A stretch of DNA of 64,000 bases from Sphingomonas sp. H160509 (GTDB taxonomy: Bacteria > Pseudomonadota > Alphaproteobacteria > Sphingomonadales > Sphingomonadaceae), in assembly GCF_024124765.2 (NCBI RefSeq), contig NZ_JAMXSR020000002.1, positions 147,001 to 211,000 of the forward strand, read 5' to 3'. The translations under genes were made by a program, and so were the position numbers. Each line of letters begins with the position of its first letter. The stretch's first letter is position 1. The notes under the pieces are model-generated. The model was not told where the DNA came from and searched no databases. It saw nothing but the letters and a program-made list of their open reading frames with translations. This document shows, piece after piece, positions 33,511-43,930 of the stretch.

Positions 33511-36140
33511 GCCTCAAGATCCGGCGCATCGCGCTGTCCAACTTCCGCAAGTTCCGTGATCCATTCGTTCTCGATGGGCTCACCGACGGCTTGAACGTCA
33601 TCATCGAGCCCAACGAGACCGGCAAGTCGACACTGCTGGAAGCCATGCGCGCGGCCTTCTTTATTCGGCACAACACAGCCAACCGCCTGGCGCGGAGCTA
33701 TACGCCGCACGGCGAGTCGGTCGCCCCGCAGATCGAGATCGGTTTCGAGGCGAGAGGCGAGGAGTGGCAGGTCAGCAAGCGCTTCCTGAAAGGTGCGTCG
33801 GTCGAGGTGCGTGGCCCGAACGGCCGGGCACAAGGCGAAGATGCCGAAGCCCAGCTGCAGGCATTGCTCGGCGCGCGGCGTGACACGAGCCAAGCCGGCG
33901 ACGCGGCCGCACACGGCGCGCTGGGGCTGCTTTGGGTAGGGCAGGCCCAGGCGCTCGAAGTCACGGCTCCGGGTGACATAGTCCGCGACAGCGTGCGTGC
34001 GACGCTAGAGGCTGAGGTTGGCACGATCATGGGCGGCGCAGCCTACCAGCGTGTCCGGCCCCGGATCGACAGCCAGTTCGCAGACTATTGGACCACCACC
34101 GGCCGGCCTAGCGGTCGCCAGACGACAGCACGTATCGAGCATGACGCTGCCGAGAGCGCTGCGACCGAGGCGGCCACCCGGCTTGCCACCCTTGAACAAG
34201 GGTTCTCCGATCTCGAGGCAGCTCGGGCAAGGTTGAAGGTGTTGGACCGCGATCTTGCTGATACAACGGACGCAGATCGGCGAAAGGCTCTGGTTGGTCA
34301 GATCGACGTGGCGCGGTCCGCGGCGCAGTTGCGCGATACCCGACTGGCCGAGCAAGGCCGCCTTGCTGATCAGGTCAAGGGGCTGGCGGATCTCACCGCG
34401 CGCCTCGCCGATGCTCGTAAGGCCGTCAGTGACACGGCTGCGGCGCTAAGCAAGGCACGTGAGAAACGATCCGGCCTGGAAGAGGAATTGATCAGCACGC
34501 GTGAGCGAGCGGGTACGGCGCGTGATCGGCAGGCTACCGCCCGCGACAACCGGCGCAAGGCGCACGCGGAGCTCGACGGTGCCACGAAGTTGGTTGCTGC
34601 ACGAGCACGTCACGTTGAGATCGCTCGGGTACGCCAGCGGCACGCCGAACTGCTGCCCCTCGAAGCCGAACTGCAGGCAGCGCGCGAACTTGGTGCGACC
34701 GTGATCCCCGCCAGCGTCATCAAGACGCTGGAGGATCGCGAACGTGCCGTCGACAAGGCGCGCGCGGCAGTCGAGGCGGGCGCGACCCGGATCGAGTTCG
34801 CGGGTGATGTCAGCGGTGTTCGGATCGACGGAATGTCGGCTGAGCCCGGTGACCGTACGCTATCGCGTGAGACGCGCATCCAGCTTGGCGGCGCCGAGCT
34901 GATCATCCGACCGCCAGCGGGGCTGCAAAGCGCCGAGACGGCTCTCGCCAACGCCCGCGATGATCTGGGCGCCGCGTTGGCCGACCACGGGGTGACGAGT
35001 GTCGCCGACGCGCGGTCACGTAATGAGGTCGCACGTGATGCTGTTGCCAACGTGCGGACGCTTGAAGCGCGGATATCTGGAATTACGCCGGCCGTGGCGT
35101 TGCTCGGTCTCGACGCCGGTGCTTCGGCCCTGAAGACCTTCATGGCAGGATTGCCGGAAGTCACTGAACGGGAGGGCAGTGAGGAAGGACCTGACGTCGA
35201 CGCGCTGAGCGTGATCGCGGCGGAAGCGGATTCAGCGCTCGCAAGGGCGGAGGGTGTCGATGAGGCGGCGTCTGCGCAGCTGCGCGAGCTGGAGGCGCGC
35301 AATGCGCCGCTGATGGTTCAGGCGGCTAGCGCAGAGCGTGATACTGCCAACGCCGGAGCGCAGCTGGCTGCTCTGGAAGGCAAGCCTGAGGTAAACGGTC
35401 TAGATGAGGCTCTGCTGGATGCACGTCAGCGGGAAGCGGCAGCGCTGGTTAGTCTGCAGGACGCCGAACGTGCTGCGACAGCGCATGATGTAGCGGCGAT
35501 CGAACGCCAGATCGGGGTGTTGGACAAACGTGTCGAGGTCGCCCGGACGCAGCGGGTCGATCTTGAGAAGGTGGTCGCCGGGCTCGAGGCGCGGATTGAG
35601 GCGGAAGGCGGCAAAGGACTGGCGGACCGCGCTGCTGCTGCGCGAGAAGAAGCGGATGCTGCGGCCGCCAACTTGGCGCGCGTCACGCAGGAGGCGGAAA
35701 CGCTGAAGCTACTTCGCGACACGCTGGAAGGGGCGCGAGCAGAGACCTCACGGACGTTCGTGGGGCCGGTTGCGCGGCGCGCGCGTCGGCACATCGAACG
35801 GCTACTGCCTGGTTGCGATCCGAGCTTCGGGGATGATCTGGGCCTGACATCGATCGTGCGTGGCGGGCTCGGTGAGAATTGCGGCGATCTTTCCCGTGGC
35901 ACCCAGGAGCAGCTTGCGGTGCTCACTCGGTTGGCTTTCGCCGACATGCTGCTCGAGCAGGGCGTGCCGGTGTCGCTGATCCTCGACGACCCGCTCGTCT
36001 ATTCGGACGATGCCCGCCTCGATCTGATGACCGAGATCCTGACCGACGCGGCGTCGCGAATGCAGGTGATTCTGCTGACCTGCCGTGACCGCGCGTTCCG
36101 ACATCTTGGAAACAGGGTAAATCTAATCGGAGCTCGGTGA
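33507..36140 (+). CDS. SMC/Rad50-like ATPase partner of the nuclease
   Basis: 877 residues. Walker A at residues 34-42 is EPNETGKST (the SbcC/YhaN-type GxxxGKS variant). Long coiled-coil arms run from about 190 to 760. The ABC signature-like LSRGTQEQL and Walker B SLILDDPLVYSDDARLDLM are near the C-terminus, with a D-loop and switch. No zinc-hook CxxC was seen in the middle of the coil. With the adjacent nuclease it should form an ATP-driven DNA end-processing complex, for repair or for defence against foreign DNA. YhaN/YhaO-like systems are another possible comparison. Confidence 0.85.
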   Translation: MSLKIRRIALSNFRKFRDPFVLDGLTDGLNVIIEPNETGKSTLLEAMRAAFFIRHNTANRLARSYTPHGESVAPQIEIGFEARGEEWQVSKRFLKGASVEVRGPNGRAQGEDAEAQLQALLGARRDTSQAGDAAAHGALGLLWVGQAQALEVTAPGDIVRDSVRATLEAEVGTIMGGAAYQRVRPRIDSQFADYWTTTGRPSGRQTTARIEHDAAESAATEAATRLATLEQGFSDLEAARARLKVLDRDLADTTDADRRKALVGQIDVARSAAQLRDTRLAEQGRLADQVKGLADLTARLADARKAVSDTAAALSKAREKRSGLEEELISTRERAGTARDRQATARDNRRKAHAELDGATKLVAARARHVEIARVRQRHAELLPLEAELQAARELGATVIPASVIKTLEDRERAVDKARAAVEAGATRIEFAGDVSGVRIDGMSAEPGDRTLSRETRIQLGGAELIIRPPAGLQSAETALANARDDLGAALADHGVTSVADARSRNEVARDAVANVRTLEARISGITPAVALLGLDAGASALKTFMAGLPEVTEREGSEEGPDVDALSVIAAEADSALARAEGVDEAASAQLRELEARNAPLMVQAASAERDTANAGAQLAALEGKPEVNGLDEALLDARQREAAALVSLQDAERAATAHDVAAIERQIGVLDKRVEVARTQRVDLEKVVAGLEARIEAEGGKGLADRAAAAREEADAAAANLARVTQEAETLKLLRDTLEGARAETSRTFVGPVARRARRHIERLLPGCDPSFGDDLGLTSIVRGGLGENCGDLSRGTQEQLAVLTRLAFADMLLEQGVPVSLILDDPLVYSDDARLDLMTEILTDAASRMQVILLTCRDRAFRHLGNRVNLIGAR

Positions 36141-36169
36141 AAACGACGACTGGAAGCCTGTTGGTAGAG

Positions 36170-36222
36170 ATTGAAGCGTCCGCTTTCCGGCAGCGATCGT
36201 GCTAAGCGGACGTCTGTTCAGA
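36170..36222. repeat. Dispersed intergenic repeat copy
   Basis: CGTCCGCTTTCCGGCAGCGATCG (inverted GGAAAGCGGA) followed by AGCGGACGTCTGTTCA (36205-36220). It belongs to the same family as 31428-31585. Confidence 0.55.
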
Positions 36223-36410
36223 CGGGGCACCGTTACATTTTCGAGCACTAATGGTAGATGGCAACTACTGCTTTTGAGCACGACCCGGCACACTCGATGG
36301 TTTGCTCAAATTCCTTTGCTCGAGGCGCCAGTCCATCGGATCGATTTAGTTGAAACCCCACTTGCTTCGGCCACGGGACGCAATCATTCTGGCCGTACAG
36401 GGGAGGGGAA

Positions 36411-39072
36411 ATGGCCAAGGATCTGATGAGTTGGGCTGCGGAGCAGCCTGACTGGGTGAATGACAGCCTTCGTCGGATCGCTGCGGCGGCAGATCATTCT
36501 GTTGCGCAGACGGATGCCGACTGCATCCTCGACAACGTGCGTGCCGCGGCCGGTGCCAGCTCTTCACCCCACCCCATGACTGCAATCGACGCCTCGCACC
36601 TCGGTGGCCCCTCGGGCGAGACGCGGCGGACGGTGCTTGCGCAGCTAGGTCCCGTGCAGAACATAGACCGCCTAGCCGGTGGTCAGAAGTTGCGCATGGC
36701 CGGTGTGGGCATCACTCTAGTGTATGGGGAAAACGGGAGCGGGAAAAGCGGCTACACCCGCATAGCCAAGCGGCTGTGCCGGAGCCTGACGTCGGATCAG
36801 CTGAGGGGGGAATGTCTTCAACGCCGGCGGCGGACCTATGCGGGTGCATGTGCGCTACCAGGTCGGCGACGATGCGGTGACCGAGATCGAGTGGGATCCC
36901 GCGACACCGCCTCCATCACAACTCCGCCAGATCTCTGTGTTCGACAGTCATAACGCCCGGCTCTACGTCGATAGCGGAAACAGGATCGCCTATCTGCCCC
37001 GCGAACTCGCAATCCTCGAACACCACGGCGAGCTGTGCCAGCGGATGGCCGCGAAATTTTCGGCGGACGAGAAGGTGCTCACGCCGCGGCTGCGCGTCGG
37101 GCTGCCGGCCGGATACACCCCGGGTAGCGTAGTCGCATTGACCCTCGCCAAGCTGGACTCCAGGGCCCCCTCGCTGCCCACCGAGGACGAGATCCGCAGA
37201 CTGTCCGAGTTGAGCCAGCCGGACCTCGCCGAGCTTGCCCGCCTCGAAGCCGAGCTCGCCGCAGATCCGGTGGCCCTGGCGGCGACGCGTCGCCGCGCCG
37301 TCACTGTGCTAACGCGCGTAGGCCAGGTGCTGGCGACCCTACAAGACGGACTCTCGGAGACGATGGGCGAGAGGCTCGCGTCGGCCCGGCGCGAGCTGGG
37401 CCAAGCGGTGGAGGCAGAGAGGATCGCGGCGACTGTCAGTTTTGGGGACGAACCTGTAGCGAATGTCGGCGGCGAGTCTTGGCGCATCCTGTTTGAGGCA
37501 GCCCGCGAGTTCGCTGCGGCTGGCGTGGAGATACCGCCAGAGCGCCTGCCCGAGACGACCGGCGACCTGTGCCTCCTGTGTCTCGAGCCGCTAACCCCGC
37601 CGGGCGCTGCGCGGCTCGCCCGGTTCAATGACTTCGTGAGCGGCGAAGCTACGAAGCGCGCCGACGGCGCGCGCGATACCCTGAAGAAGCTCTTGGCGCA
37701 GGTCGAGCAGGTCAAGGTGCCTGAGGCAACCGTCGTCGAAGAGACCCTGTCTGGATACGGACAGCTCGACGCGACCAGGGCCGCGGCCGTGGTCGACCTC
37801 CTCAAGGCGCTGGCCGGATTTGAGGCAAGGCGCGCCGCACTTCTGAACGAGACGGCGACGCCGGCACCAACGCCGGAAGTTACTGGCCTCGTAGATACAG
37901 TCGCGGCGGAACTCACACGCCTCGAGGACGAGGCTGCGTCGCTCCAGCGGAACGCTTCGCACACCGAGGCGCTTGACGCCATGCGGACACGGCTGGCCGA
38001 ACTCCAAGATCGGGCCAAGCTCGGGAATGACCTCGAGACGGTGCTCCAGCGACTGCGTGACGTCTCTGAGCAGAAGTTGCTGACGGTTTGTCAGGCGCGG
38101 GTAGCCACGCGGTCGATCTCGACGCAGATCACCGCCCTACGCAAGCAGCTAGTGACCGAGGAGCTCGAACGAAGAATTGCAGAGGAGATCGCCGCGCTCG
38201 ACCTGACCCACCTCCCGTTCAAGGTTAGCGACTCCAGCTCCGGTGGGAAGAGCCTCTTCTCAGTTGGCCTGCACGGCGCCGGCGCGGTGAAGAACAACCA
38301 GGTGCTGTCAGAAGGCGAGCAGCGGGCGCTGGCGCTCGCGTGCTTCTTAGCCGAGATCGGAGGCGACGACGCGCGCTACGGAATTCTTGTAGATGATCCC
38401 GTCTCTTCGCTTGACCATCTGCGTATTCGCAAAGTCGCGCACCGTCTCGTGACCGAAGCGAAGAAGGGACGGCAGGTGATCATCTTCACGCACAACCTGG
38501 TGTTCTTTAACGAGGTGGTATCGGAGGCCGCCAGAGCAGGAGACGGCGCACCGCTGGTTAAGTCAGTCGTCGCTAAGACCCAATCCGAGGGCTTCGGCGT
38601 GATCCGGGAGAACCGCGAGCCCTGGGTTGCCGACCTTGGCGCGCGGATCGAGACGCTGAGGTTACGCGCGAAGGAGCTCAAATCCGTGACCGACTTTGAC
38701 ACGGACGAATACCGCCGGCAGGCGAAGGACTTCTACTCTGATCTGCGCGAATCTTGGGAACGGGCGGTCGAGGAGGTGGTCTTCGCGAAGACGGTTGTAA
38801 GGTTCGTGCCGGACGTGATGACCGGTAGGCTGAAGGAGGTGACCGTCACTGACGAAGACTACCGGACTATCTTCTTCGCGATGAAGCGGGCCTCGGAACG
38901 TTCAGGCCACGACATGTCAGCCGGCCGCGACATCCCGCAGCCGTCCCCGGACGAGATGGAGGCCGACCTTACGGTGCTCGACAATTTCAGAATCGAGCTC
39001 GGCAAGCGGCGGAAGGCGACGTCTGCAACGCGTTCCGCTCTCGAGAATCCTGTAGGCGCGACGCTGCTATAG
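36411..39072 (+). CDS. AAA_13 ATPase, RloC/PrrC-like candidate anticodon nuclease, frameshifted
   Basis: Restored length about 885 residues. The first frame (36411 to about 36806) gives LVYGENGSGKSGYTRIAKRL, a Walker A of the AAA_13/RloC-PrrC type. At six G (36805-36810) the frame shifts. With five it reads RGNVFNAGGGPMRVHVRYQVG to the stop at 39070-39072. A CLLC pair in DLCLLCLEPLTPP resembles the zinc hook of RloC. The helical arms are followed by a signature-type LSEGEQRALALACFLAEI and Walker B ILVDDPVSSLDHLRI with HN in FTHNLVFF. The C-terminus has R-E-S-W-E (38745-38759) with a His (38908) 54 residues after the Arg, resembling the Arg-x3-Glu...His triad of PrrC/RloC anticodon nucleases. 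Activity is inferred only. Confidence 0.8.
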
Positions 39073-39607
39073 GTGAGGCATTTGTCCGCTGGAGTTATAG
39101 TCATCAGGATGGCGGGTTTTGCCACTCTGGTCTGAAATTCTGAATACAGACAATCGCGGAGTGATTTGTGGCGACGCGCCCGAACTTGGCAAATTTGCGC
39201 GCAAGCTCGTAAGTGCGCGCCTACTGCCTACGCGTGAGGCTGGCGATGAATTTTCCAAGCTGTCGCTCGATCCGAACTCAGCGTAGAGGACGCTTTGCGC
39301 ATCCGTTAATCGGCGAACGAGACCCGCTGAATCGATTGCAGGAGTTTGCGGCGCCCAAATCACTTCCGTGAACGAATGTCTGTTTTGGGCCGCACAAGTA
39401 GGCCCTGAATGACTGGGAATGGGGCCTAGCGCCTCGCCAGCAACGCTAACGCTTGGTGGAAAGCAGAATGGCCGCTTTCGAGCGAACCGTGGCCTGAGCG
39501 GACGTTCGTTCATACGGCGGAGCGGATTTAATGATTGAATCCGGCTCCAGACCCAGCGCGTTCTTCGGATCCGCTGGTCACGACGACCTATTGAGCTATG
39601 TATTTGA
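39073..39607. other. Long intergenic gap with repeat copies
   Basis: 535 bases. Repeat motifs GGAAAGC..GGCCGCTTTCGAG (39453-39475) and AGCGGACGTTCGTTCA (39497-39512) are present. A continuous reverse frame (39067-39630) reads through the repeats and has no protein-like pattern. A short forward frame from TTG 39119 to 39286 has mildly protein-like content but no start signals. Confidence 0.5.
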
Positions 39608-40675
39608 TCAGGTGTTTCCTTTTCCGCCAAAAATCGATGCGGTGGACTCGCGAACGGTCATCCTCGCGGGTACCGTAACCGGGGTGGCGGTCGTTGGGCC
39701 GTTGACGTGAGCGGCGATGATGAGGTTGACGGCCAGCGCGGTGACTTCGGCGATCGGCTGGACGATGGCGGTCAGCGACGGATGCGCCAAGCGGATGATC
39801 GGGGTATCGTCGAAGCTGATCAGAGATAGGTCCCCTGGCACGGCGAGGGTACGCTCGCGCGCGAGTTCGAGCGTCGCTAGCGTCATCTGATCGTTGCTCG
39901 CGATGATCGCGGTCGGCGGCTCGTTCAGCGTCAGGAGTTCCGATGCCGCGGCGCGACCAGAGGCGTGGCTGAAGTCGCCGATCGCCAGCAGATCGTCCGT
40001 CGCCAGGCCAGCCGCCTGCATCGCCGCACGCCAGCCGTCGACCCGCCACGCGCTCAGCTCATATTCCGCCGGCCCGGCGATAAAGCCGATCCGCCGGTGG
40101 CCGAGGTCGAGCAGATGCTCGGTCGCGATCCGTGCCGCTCGCGTGTCGTCCATGATCAGTCGGATGCCAGGCCCGTCGGTCAGCGAGCCGATCCGTGCGA
40201 AGCTGATGCCGTGTGCCTCGAGCAGGTTGATGATCAGCGGATTGCCCGAATGCGGGGGCGTCAGGATCACGCCATCGGGTTGCAGTGCGGCGATCGCGGC
40301 CAGCAACTCGCGCTCGATATGGTCGCTATGCGTGTCGACGAGCTCAACGATCAGGCGATAGCCGTGTTCGGCGCAGGTCAGCATCCCGCCGAGCATCATC
40401 TGGTCGAACCAGTCGGTCCCTTGCCGCGCGCGCCAGTCGGCGATGGTTCGCTCGCGGTCGTTGAGCGCGAGGATCAGGTACGAGCGTGATCCGCCCATGC
40501 GTTGCGCGGCGATCGACGGGACATAGCCGAGCTTGTCGATCGATGCCTGGACGCGTTGCATCATCTCGGGCCGGACACCCGTTTCCTTGTTCACCACGCG
40601 GCTGACAGTCTGCAGCGAGACACCAGCATCAGCCGCGACATGCTTGATCGTTACCGCCTGACGCCGCCGTGCCAT
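39608..40675 (-). CDS. LacI-family transcriptional regulator
   Basis: 355 residues from ATG 40675 (MARRRQAVTIKHVAADAGVS). The HTH and hinge (VSLQTVSRVVNKETGVRPEMMQRV, LGYVPSIAAQRM) are canonical. The periplasmic-binding-like effector domain carries DGVILTPPHSGNPLIINLLE and HLLDLGHRRIGFIAGP, ending GPTTATPVTVPARMTVRESTA. It lies 10 bases after the first halogenase stop, at the 3' end of the reverse-strand run. It is the likely regulator of the glucan locus, binding the palindromes at 48926-48997 and releasing DNA when a glucose-type sugar binds. Whether it controls its own operon is not known. Confidence 0.9.
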   Translation of the reverse strand: MARRRQAVTIKHVAADAGVSLQTVSRVVNKETGVRPEMMQRVQASIDKLGYVPSIAAQRMGGSRSYLILALNDRERTIADWRARQGTDWFDQMMLGGMLTCAEHGYRLIVELVDTHSDHIERELLAAIAALQPDGVILTPPHSGNPLIINLLEAHGISFARIGSLTDGPGIRLIMDDTRAARIATEHLLDLGHRRIGFIAGPAEYELSAWRVDGWRAAMQAAGLATDDLLAIGDFSHASGRAAASELLTLNEPPTAIIASNDQMTLATLELARERTLAVPGDLSLISFDDTPIIRLAHPSLTAIVQPIAEVTALAVNLIIAAHVNGPTTATPVTVPARMTVRESTASIFGGKGNT

Positions 40676-40685
40676 GCGTCTGAAC

Positions 40686-42197
40686 TCAGGCTGCGAGGAC
40701 GGGTGAGGGGGCGGGTGCGGCGCCGCAGTAGCGCGCGACGTACTCGGCATGCTCGGGCAACCCCGCGACGGTCGCGTTGGTGCCGTCGCGCAGGCCGCCG
40801 AGCAGCCGCGCCAGTTCGTCGTCGCGCAGCTTGGTCGCGATCGGGTGATAGCTCCGCGGGACGATGCCCTGGCCGAGCATCACCTGCACCCAGCTGTTCT
40901 CCGCGAACAGCTCCTCGTTCTTGCGGAACACGCGGCCGGTTTCGCGGAATAGCTCGATCTTGTGTTCGAGCGAGGCGGGGATCGGCATCGCCGCGCATTG
41001 CCGCCAGAACGCGCTGTCGCGGCGGTTCGTCGCCTTGTAGTGCAGGATCAGGAAATCGCGGATCTGCAGCATGTCGGTATGCTGCTGGTCGTTGAACTCG
41101 GCGACGTCGCGGGGGCTGACTGGGCCCGACGGGAACAGCCGCAGCAACCGCAGTACGGCACGCTGGATCAGGTGAATGCTGGTTGATTCCAGCGGCTCCA
41201 TGAACCCGCCCGACAGCCCAATCGCGATGCAGTTGCGATGCCATTGCTGCCGCCGCGCGCCGGTCACGAAACGGATCACGTTCGGCTCCGTCAGCGTCTT
41301 GCCCTCGATATTGGCGAGCAGCCGGTCGAGCGCTGCGTCGCGGTCGAGATAGCGGCTGCAATAGACGATGCCGTTGCCGGTGCGATGCTGGAGCGGGATG
41401 CGCCACTGCCAGCCCGCATCATGCGCCATTGCCCGCGTATAGGGCAAGGCAGGCCGCACGCTCTCGGTCTGAATCGCGATCGCGGAATCACACGGGAGGT
41501 AATGCGTCCAGTCATCGAACCCGGCGTGCAGCCCGCCCTCGATCAGCAACGCGCGAAACCCCGTGCAGTCGAGGAACAGGTCGCCCTCGATCCGCGCGCC
41601 GGACTCGAGCACCAGCGCGGCGATGTCACCGCTCTCACCGTTCAGCTCGACCTGCGCGATCCTGCCTTCGAGGCGGCGCGTGCCGTCGGCCTCCGCCATC
41701 TTCCGGAGGAACTTGGCGTAGCGCGTCGAATCTAGCTGGTACGCATAGTTCATCCGGTCGTCGGGCAGATGCGCGAATTTGCCCTGCAACGCAGCACGCA
41801 GCTCGAGACAGTAATCGTCGTAGGGCTGCGCGTGACCCTTGGTCAGGCCGTGCAGCCAGAAATGCTGGAAGCCCGCGGACCAGTGATCCTTGCCGGTGAT
41901 CCCGAACGAGTGGAAATAGCGCTCGCCACGATCCTTCCAGTCGTCGAACAGGATGCCGAGTTTGAACGTCGCCTGCGTCTCGCGCATGAACTCGGCTTCG
42001 TTGATCCCGAGCAGGCGGTTGAAGGTGATCATCGGCGGGATCGTCGATTCGCCGACGCCGACCGTGCCGATCGCATCGGATTCGACCAGCGTCAGCTCGA
42101 TCGTGCTGCCCATCGTGCGCGCGATCGCGGCGGCGGCCATCCAGCCGGCGGTGCCGCCCCCGGCGATTACGACGCGGCGTATAGGGTGTTCGGTCAT
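40686..42197 (-). CDS. Flavin-dependent tryptophan halogenase-family protein (first)
   Basis: 503 residues from ATG 42197. FAD motif VVIAGGGTAGWMAAAAI (GxGxxG), then GVGESTIPP, FKLGI (Lys equivalent to catalytic Lys79 of PrnA), WQWRIP (WxWxIP, the halogenase signature) and GGFMEPLESTSI (Glu of the active-site box). The family oxidises halide to hypohalous acid for transfer via Lys. In TonB-linked sphingomonad clusters these enzymes are poorly studied and may act on peptides, aromatic glycosides or other substrates. It overlaps the cupin-like gene by four bases (ATGA), one operon. Confidence 0.85.
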   Translation of the reverse strand: MTEHPIRRVVIAGGGTAGWMAAAAIARTMGSTIELTLVESDAIGTVGVGESTIPPMITFNRLLGINEAEFMRETQATFKLGILFDDWKDRGERYFHSFGITGKDHWSAGFQHFWLHGLTKGHAQPYDDYCLELRAALQGKFAHLPDDRMNYAYQLDSTRYAKFLRKMAEADGTRRLEGRIAQVELNGESGDIAALVLESGARIEGDLFLDCTGFRALLIEGGLHAGFDDWTHYLPCDSAIAIQTESVRPALPYTRAMAHDAGWQWRIPLQHRTGNGIVYCSRYLDRDAALDRLLANIEGKTLTEPNVIRFVTGARRQQWHRNCIAIGLSGGFMEPLESTSIHLIQRAVLRLLRLFPSGPVSPRDVAEFNDQQHTDMLQIRDFLILHYKATNRRDSAFWRQCAAMPIPASLEHKIELFRETGRVFRKNEELFAENSWVQVMLGQGIVPRSYHPIATKLRDDELARLLGGLRDGTNATVAGLPEHAEYVARYCGAAPAPSPVLAA

Positions 42198-43226
42198 CGG
42201 CTGAGCGCTCTCAGGAGGAAGGCGCGGAGGCGACCCGCGGTGTCGGCGGTGAGCGGCGCGAGCACGCCGCGCGCCGCCTCGGGAATATGGTCCGTGACGT
42301 CGGGACCGTTGGCGAAGACATACTGGTCGAACATCTCGCGCCAATGCGCCTTCTCGTCCGCGGGCAGGTCGCGGATCGCCAGCATCGCGTGGTTGAGCGC
42401 ATCCTGCGGCTGGCCGAGCCACCGCGGCGTCTCGCGCCACCAGTAATTCACCAGCACGTTGAAGTCGGACAGCCCCTCGACATGATGCCACCACATCGCG
42501 GGAATGTAGAGCGCGTCGCCAGCCTCCAGTTCCGCGACCTGGCCGTGCTCCAGCGCCTGTCGGAAACGGGGGTGTGCGGCGAAGTCCGGATCGTGGAAAT
42601 CGACCATGCTGACCGCGCGCCCGGCCGGCGTGTTGTCGACCGGGCCGAGGTAGAGATTGCGGAACTGGTCGCGCGGGAAGACCGTGAAGCGGCGTCGCCC
42701 GACCGCGACGCAGGCGAGATTGTCGGGCACGTCGTTATGCGCGGCGATCCGCGTCCGGGTGCCCATCCAGATACTGGCGAGCGGCGTGCGGACGCCCAGC
42801 GCGACATGGTTCGCCTCGTGCAGCCCGACGAAGAATTGGTGCATGTCGATCGACGCGAGATAGATGGCATGCGCGTTGGCCACGCCTTCGTTGGCGTCGA
42901 TCCGTGCGAAGATCTCGGGCAGTTTCGCGCGCAGCATCTGGAAGTTCATCGCGTGCGCGGCGTCGTAGAACAGTCGCCCGCCGCTGTCGGGCATCGCGAC
43001 GGAGACCGCGAAGGGCAGGTCGCGGGCGTGGCCCCTGGATATAGTCGCGTGCCGCTCGCGACGATTGCAGTCCCGCGCGCACCATAGGCCAATCCGCGAT
43101 CAACCCACGGCCAATGAACGGCGTGGTCGCTGCGCGCAGATGCACGTCCAAGTCTGCGGGATCGCGGATCTCGATCTCGCGGATGCGCGGCATGGTCGCA
43201 AAGATACCGGGATCGGCGTCAGCCAC
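42194..43226 (-). CDS. Cupin/JmjC-like Fe(II)-dependent oxygenase-like protein, frameshift
   Basis: Start is GTG 43226 (MADADPGIFATMPRIRE), giving FIGRGLIADWPMVRAG. At four C (43032-43035, plus strand) one base too many breaks the frame. Restored, it continues GHARDLPFAVSVAMPDSGG to 42194, about 344 residues. Cupin_8/JmjC landmarks are HNDVPDN (His, Asp of the Fe(II) triad), then the distal HHVEGLSDFNVLVNYWW, in a double-stranded beta-helix. Family members hydroxylate proteins or small molecules using 2-oxoglutarate. It is linked to halogenase and SapC genes. Substrate unknown. Confidence 0.78.
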
Positions 43227-43930
43227 GCGTCATCCGCCGGTTCTTTCGCGCGATCAGGTCGCCGATATTGCCGAGCGACGCGAGCGCCATGAAGATCGGC
43301 ATCAGGTACCCCGCGGCGTGCAGGTCGGCGACCGCGGCATCGTCGAGCGCGACCAGTCGATCCTCGTCGATGACGTGATAGCCGACCAGCCGGTTCTTCG
43401 AGCCATCGTCGAGCGTGACGTCCATCGTCAGCGGTTCGAGCAATTCGTAGCGGCGCAACGTGGCGAAGAAGTCTGCGGACGCGACATAGTCGGTGTCGAG
43501 TGCGCGGAGCTGATCGGCGATCCGTTCGAGATACGGCGTCGGCCGCCCGGTATCGTCGAACACGCGCGTGCCTTCGCGGGCGCCGATACGGGGGGCTGGC
43601 CATGTCGAGGTGGACCTGGCGGACGTCGCCCGCGCCGCGCCCCACCAGGAACGGCTGGCTGTCGATCGCGAGCGGGCGATAGCGCGCGTCCCATCCGGCG
43701 TCGGTCAGGAACAGGTTCTCGCCGGGCTCGAACCCGAACATTGCGAGCGCGGTAAAGCTGTCGCGCGTCTGGTCGAGCTGGAACAGGATCGGATAGTGCG
43801 TTTGGACGCGGCGAAACTCGCTGGGGACGGTGATGCAGGTCATCACCGCGTCGCCGAGCTCGGGCGTGCGCTCGGTGCGGATGCGCAGGTCGCGGTGGTC
43901 GTCGGCGGTGAGGATGACGTGGTCGGACAT
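43219..43930 (-). CDS. SapC-family protein, frameshift
   Basis: Start ATG 43930 ([17 protein letters not shown]). It shows the SapC (PF07277) pattern AVMTCITVPSEFRRVQTHYPILFQ and ALAMFGFEPGENLFL. Six G at 43590-43595 (plus strand) break the frame. With five it continues PRIGAREGTRVFDDTG to RLVGYHVIDEDRLVALDD and ends 43219, about 237 residues. SapC proteins are named from Campylobacter surface-layer secretion genes, but in sphingomonads and caulobacters they occur beside TonB receptors and halogenases. Biochemical role not established. The TGA of halogenase 2 and this ATG share one base. Confidence 0.78.

Noticed and set aside
36990..38018. 342-codon reverse frame over the AAA_13 gene
   Set aside because: Ser/Arg-rich shadow of a clear ATPase.
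39119..39286. 56-codon forward frame from TTG
   Set aside because: Some protein-like sequence, but no ribosome site, no good start and no recognised family.
39067..39630. 187-codon reverse frame after the AAA_13 gene
   Set aside because: Runs through intergenic repeats, rich in S/R/P, no start signal.
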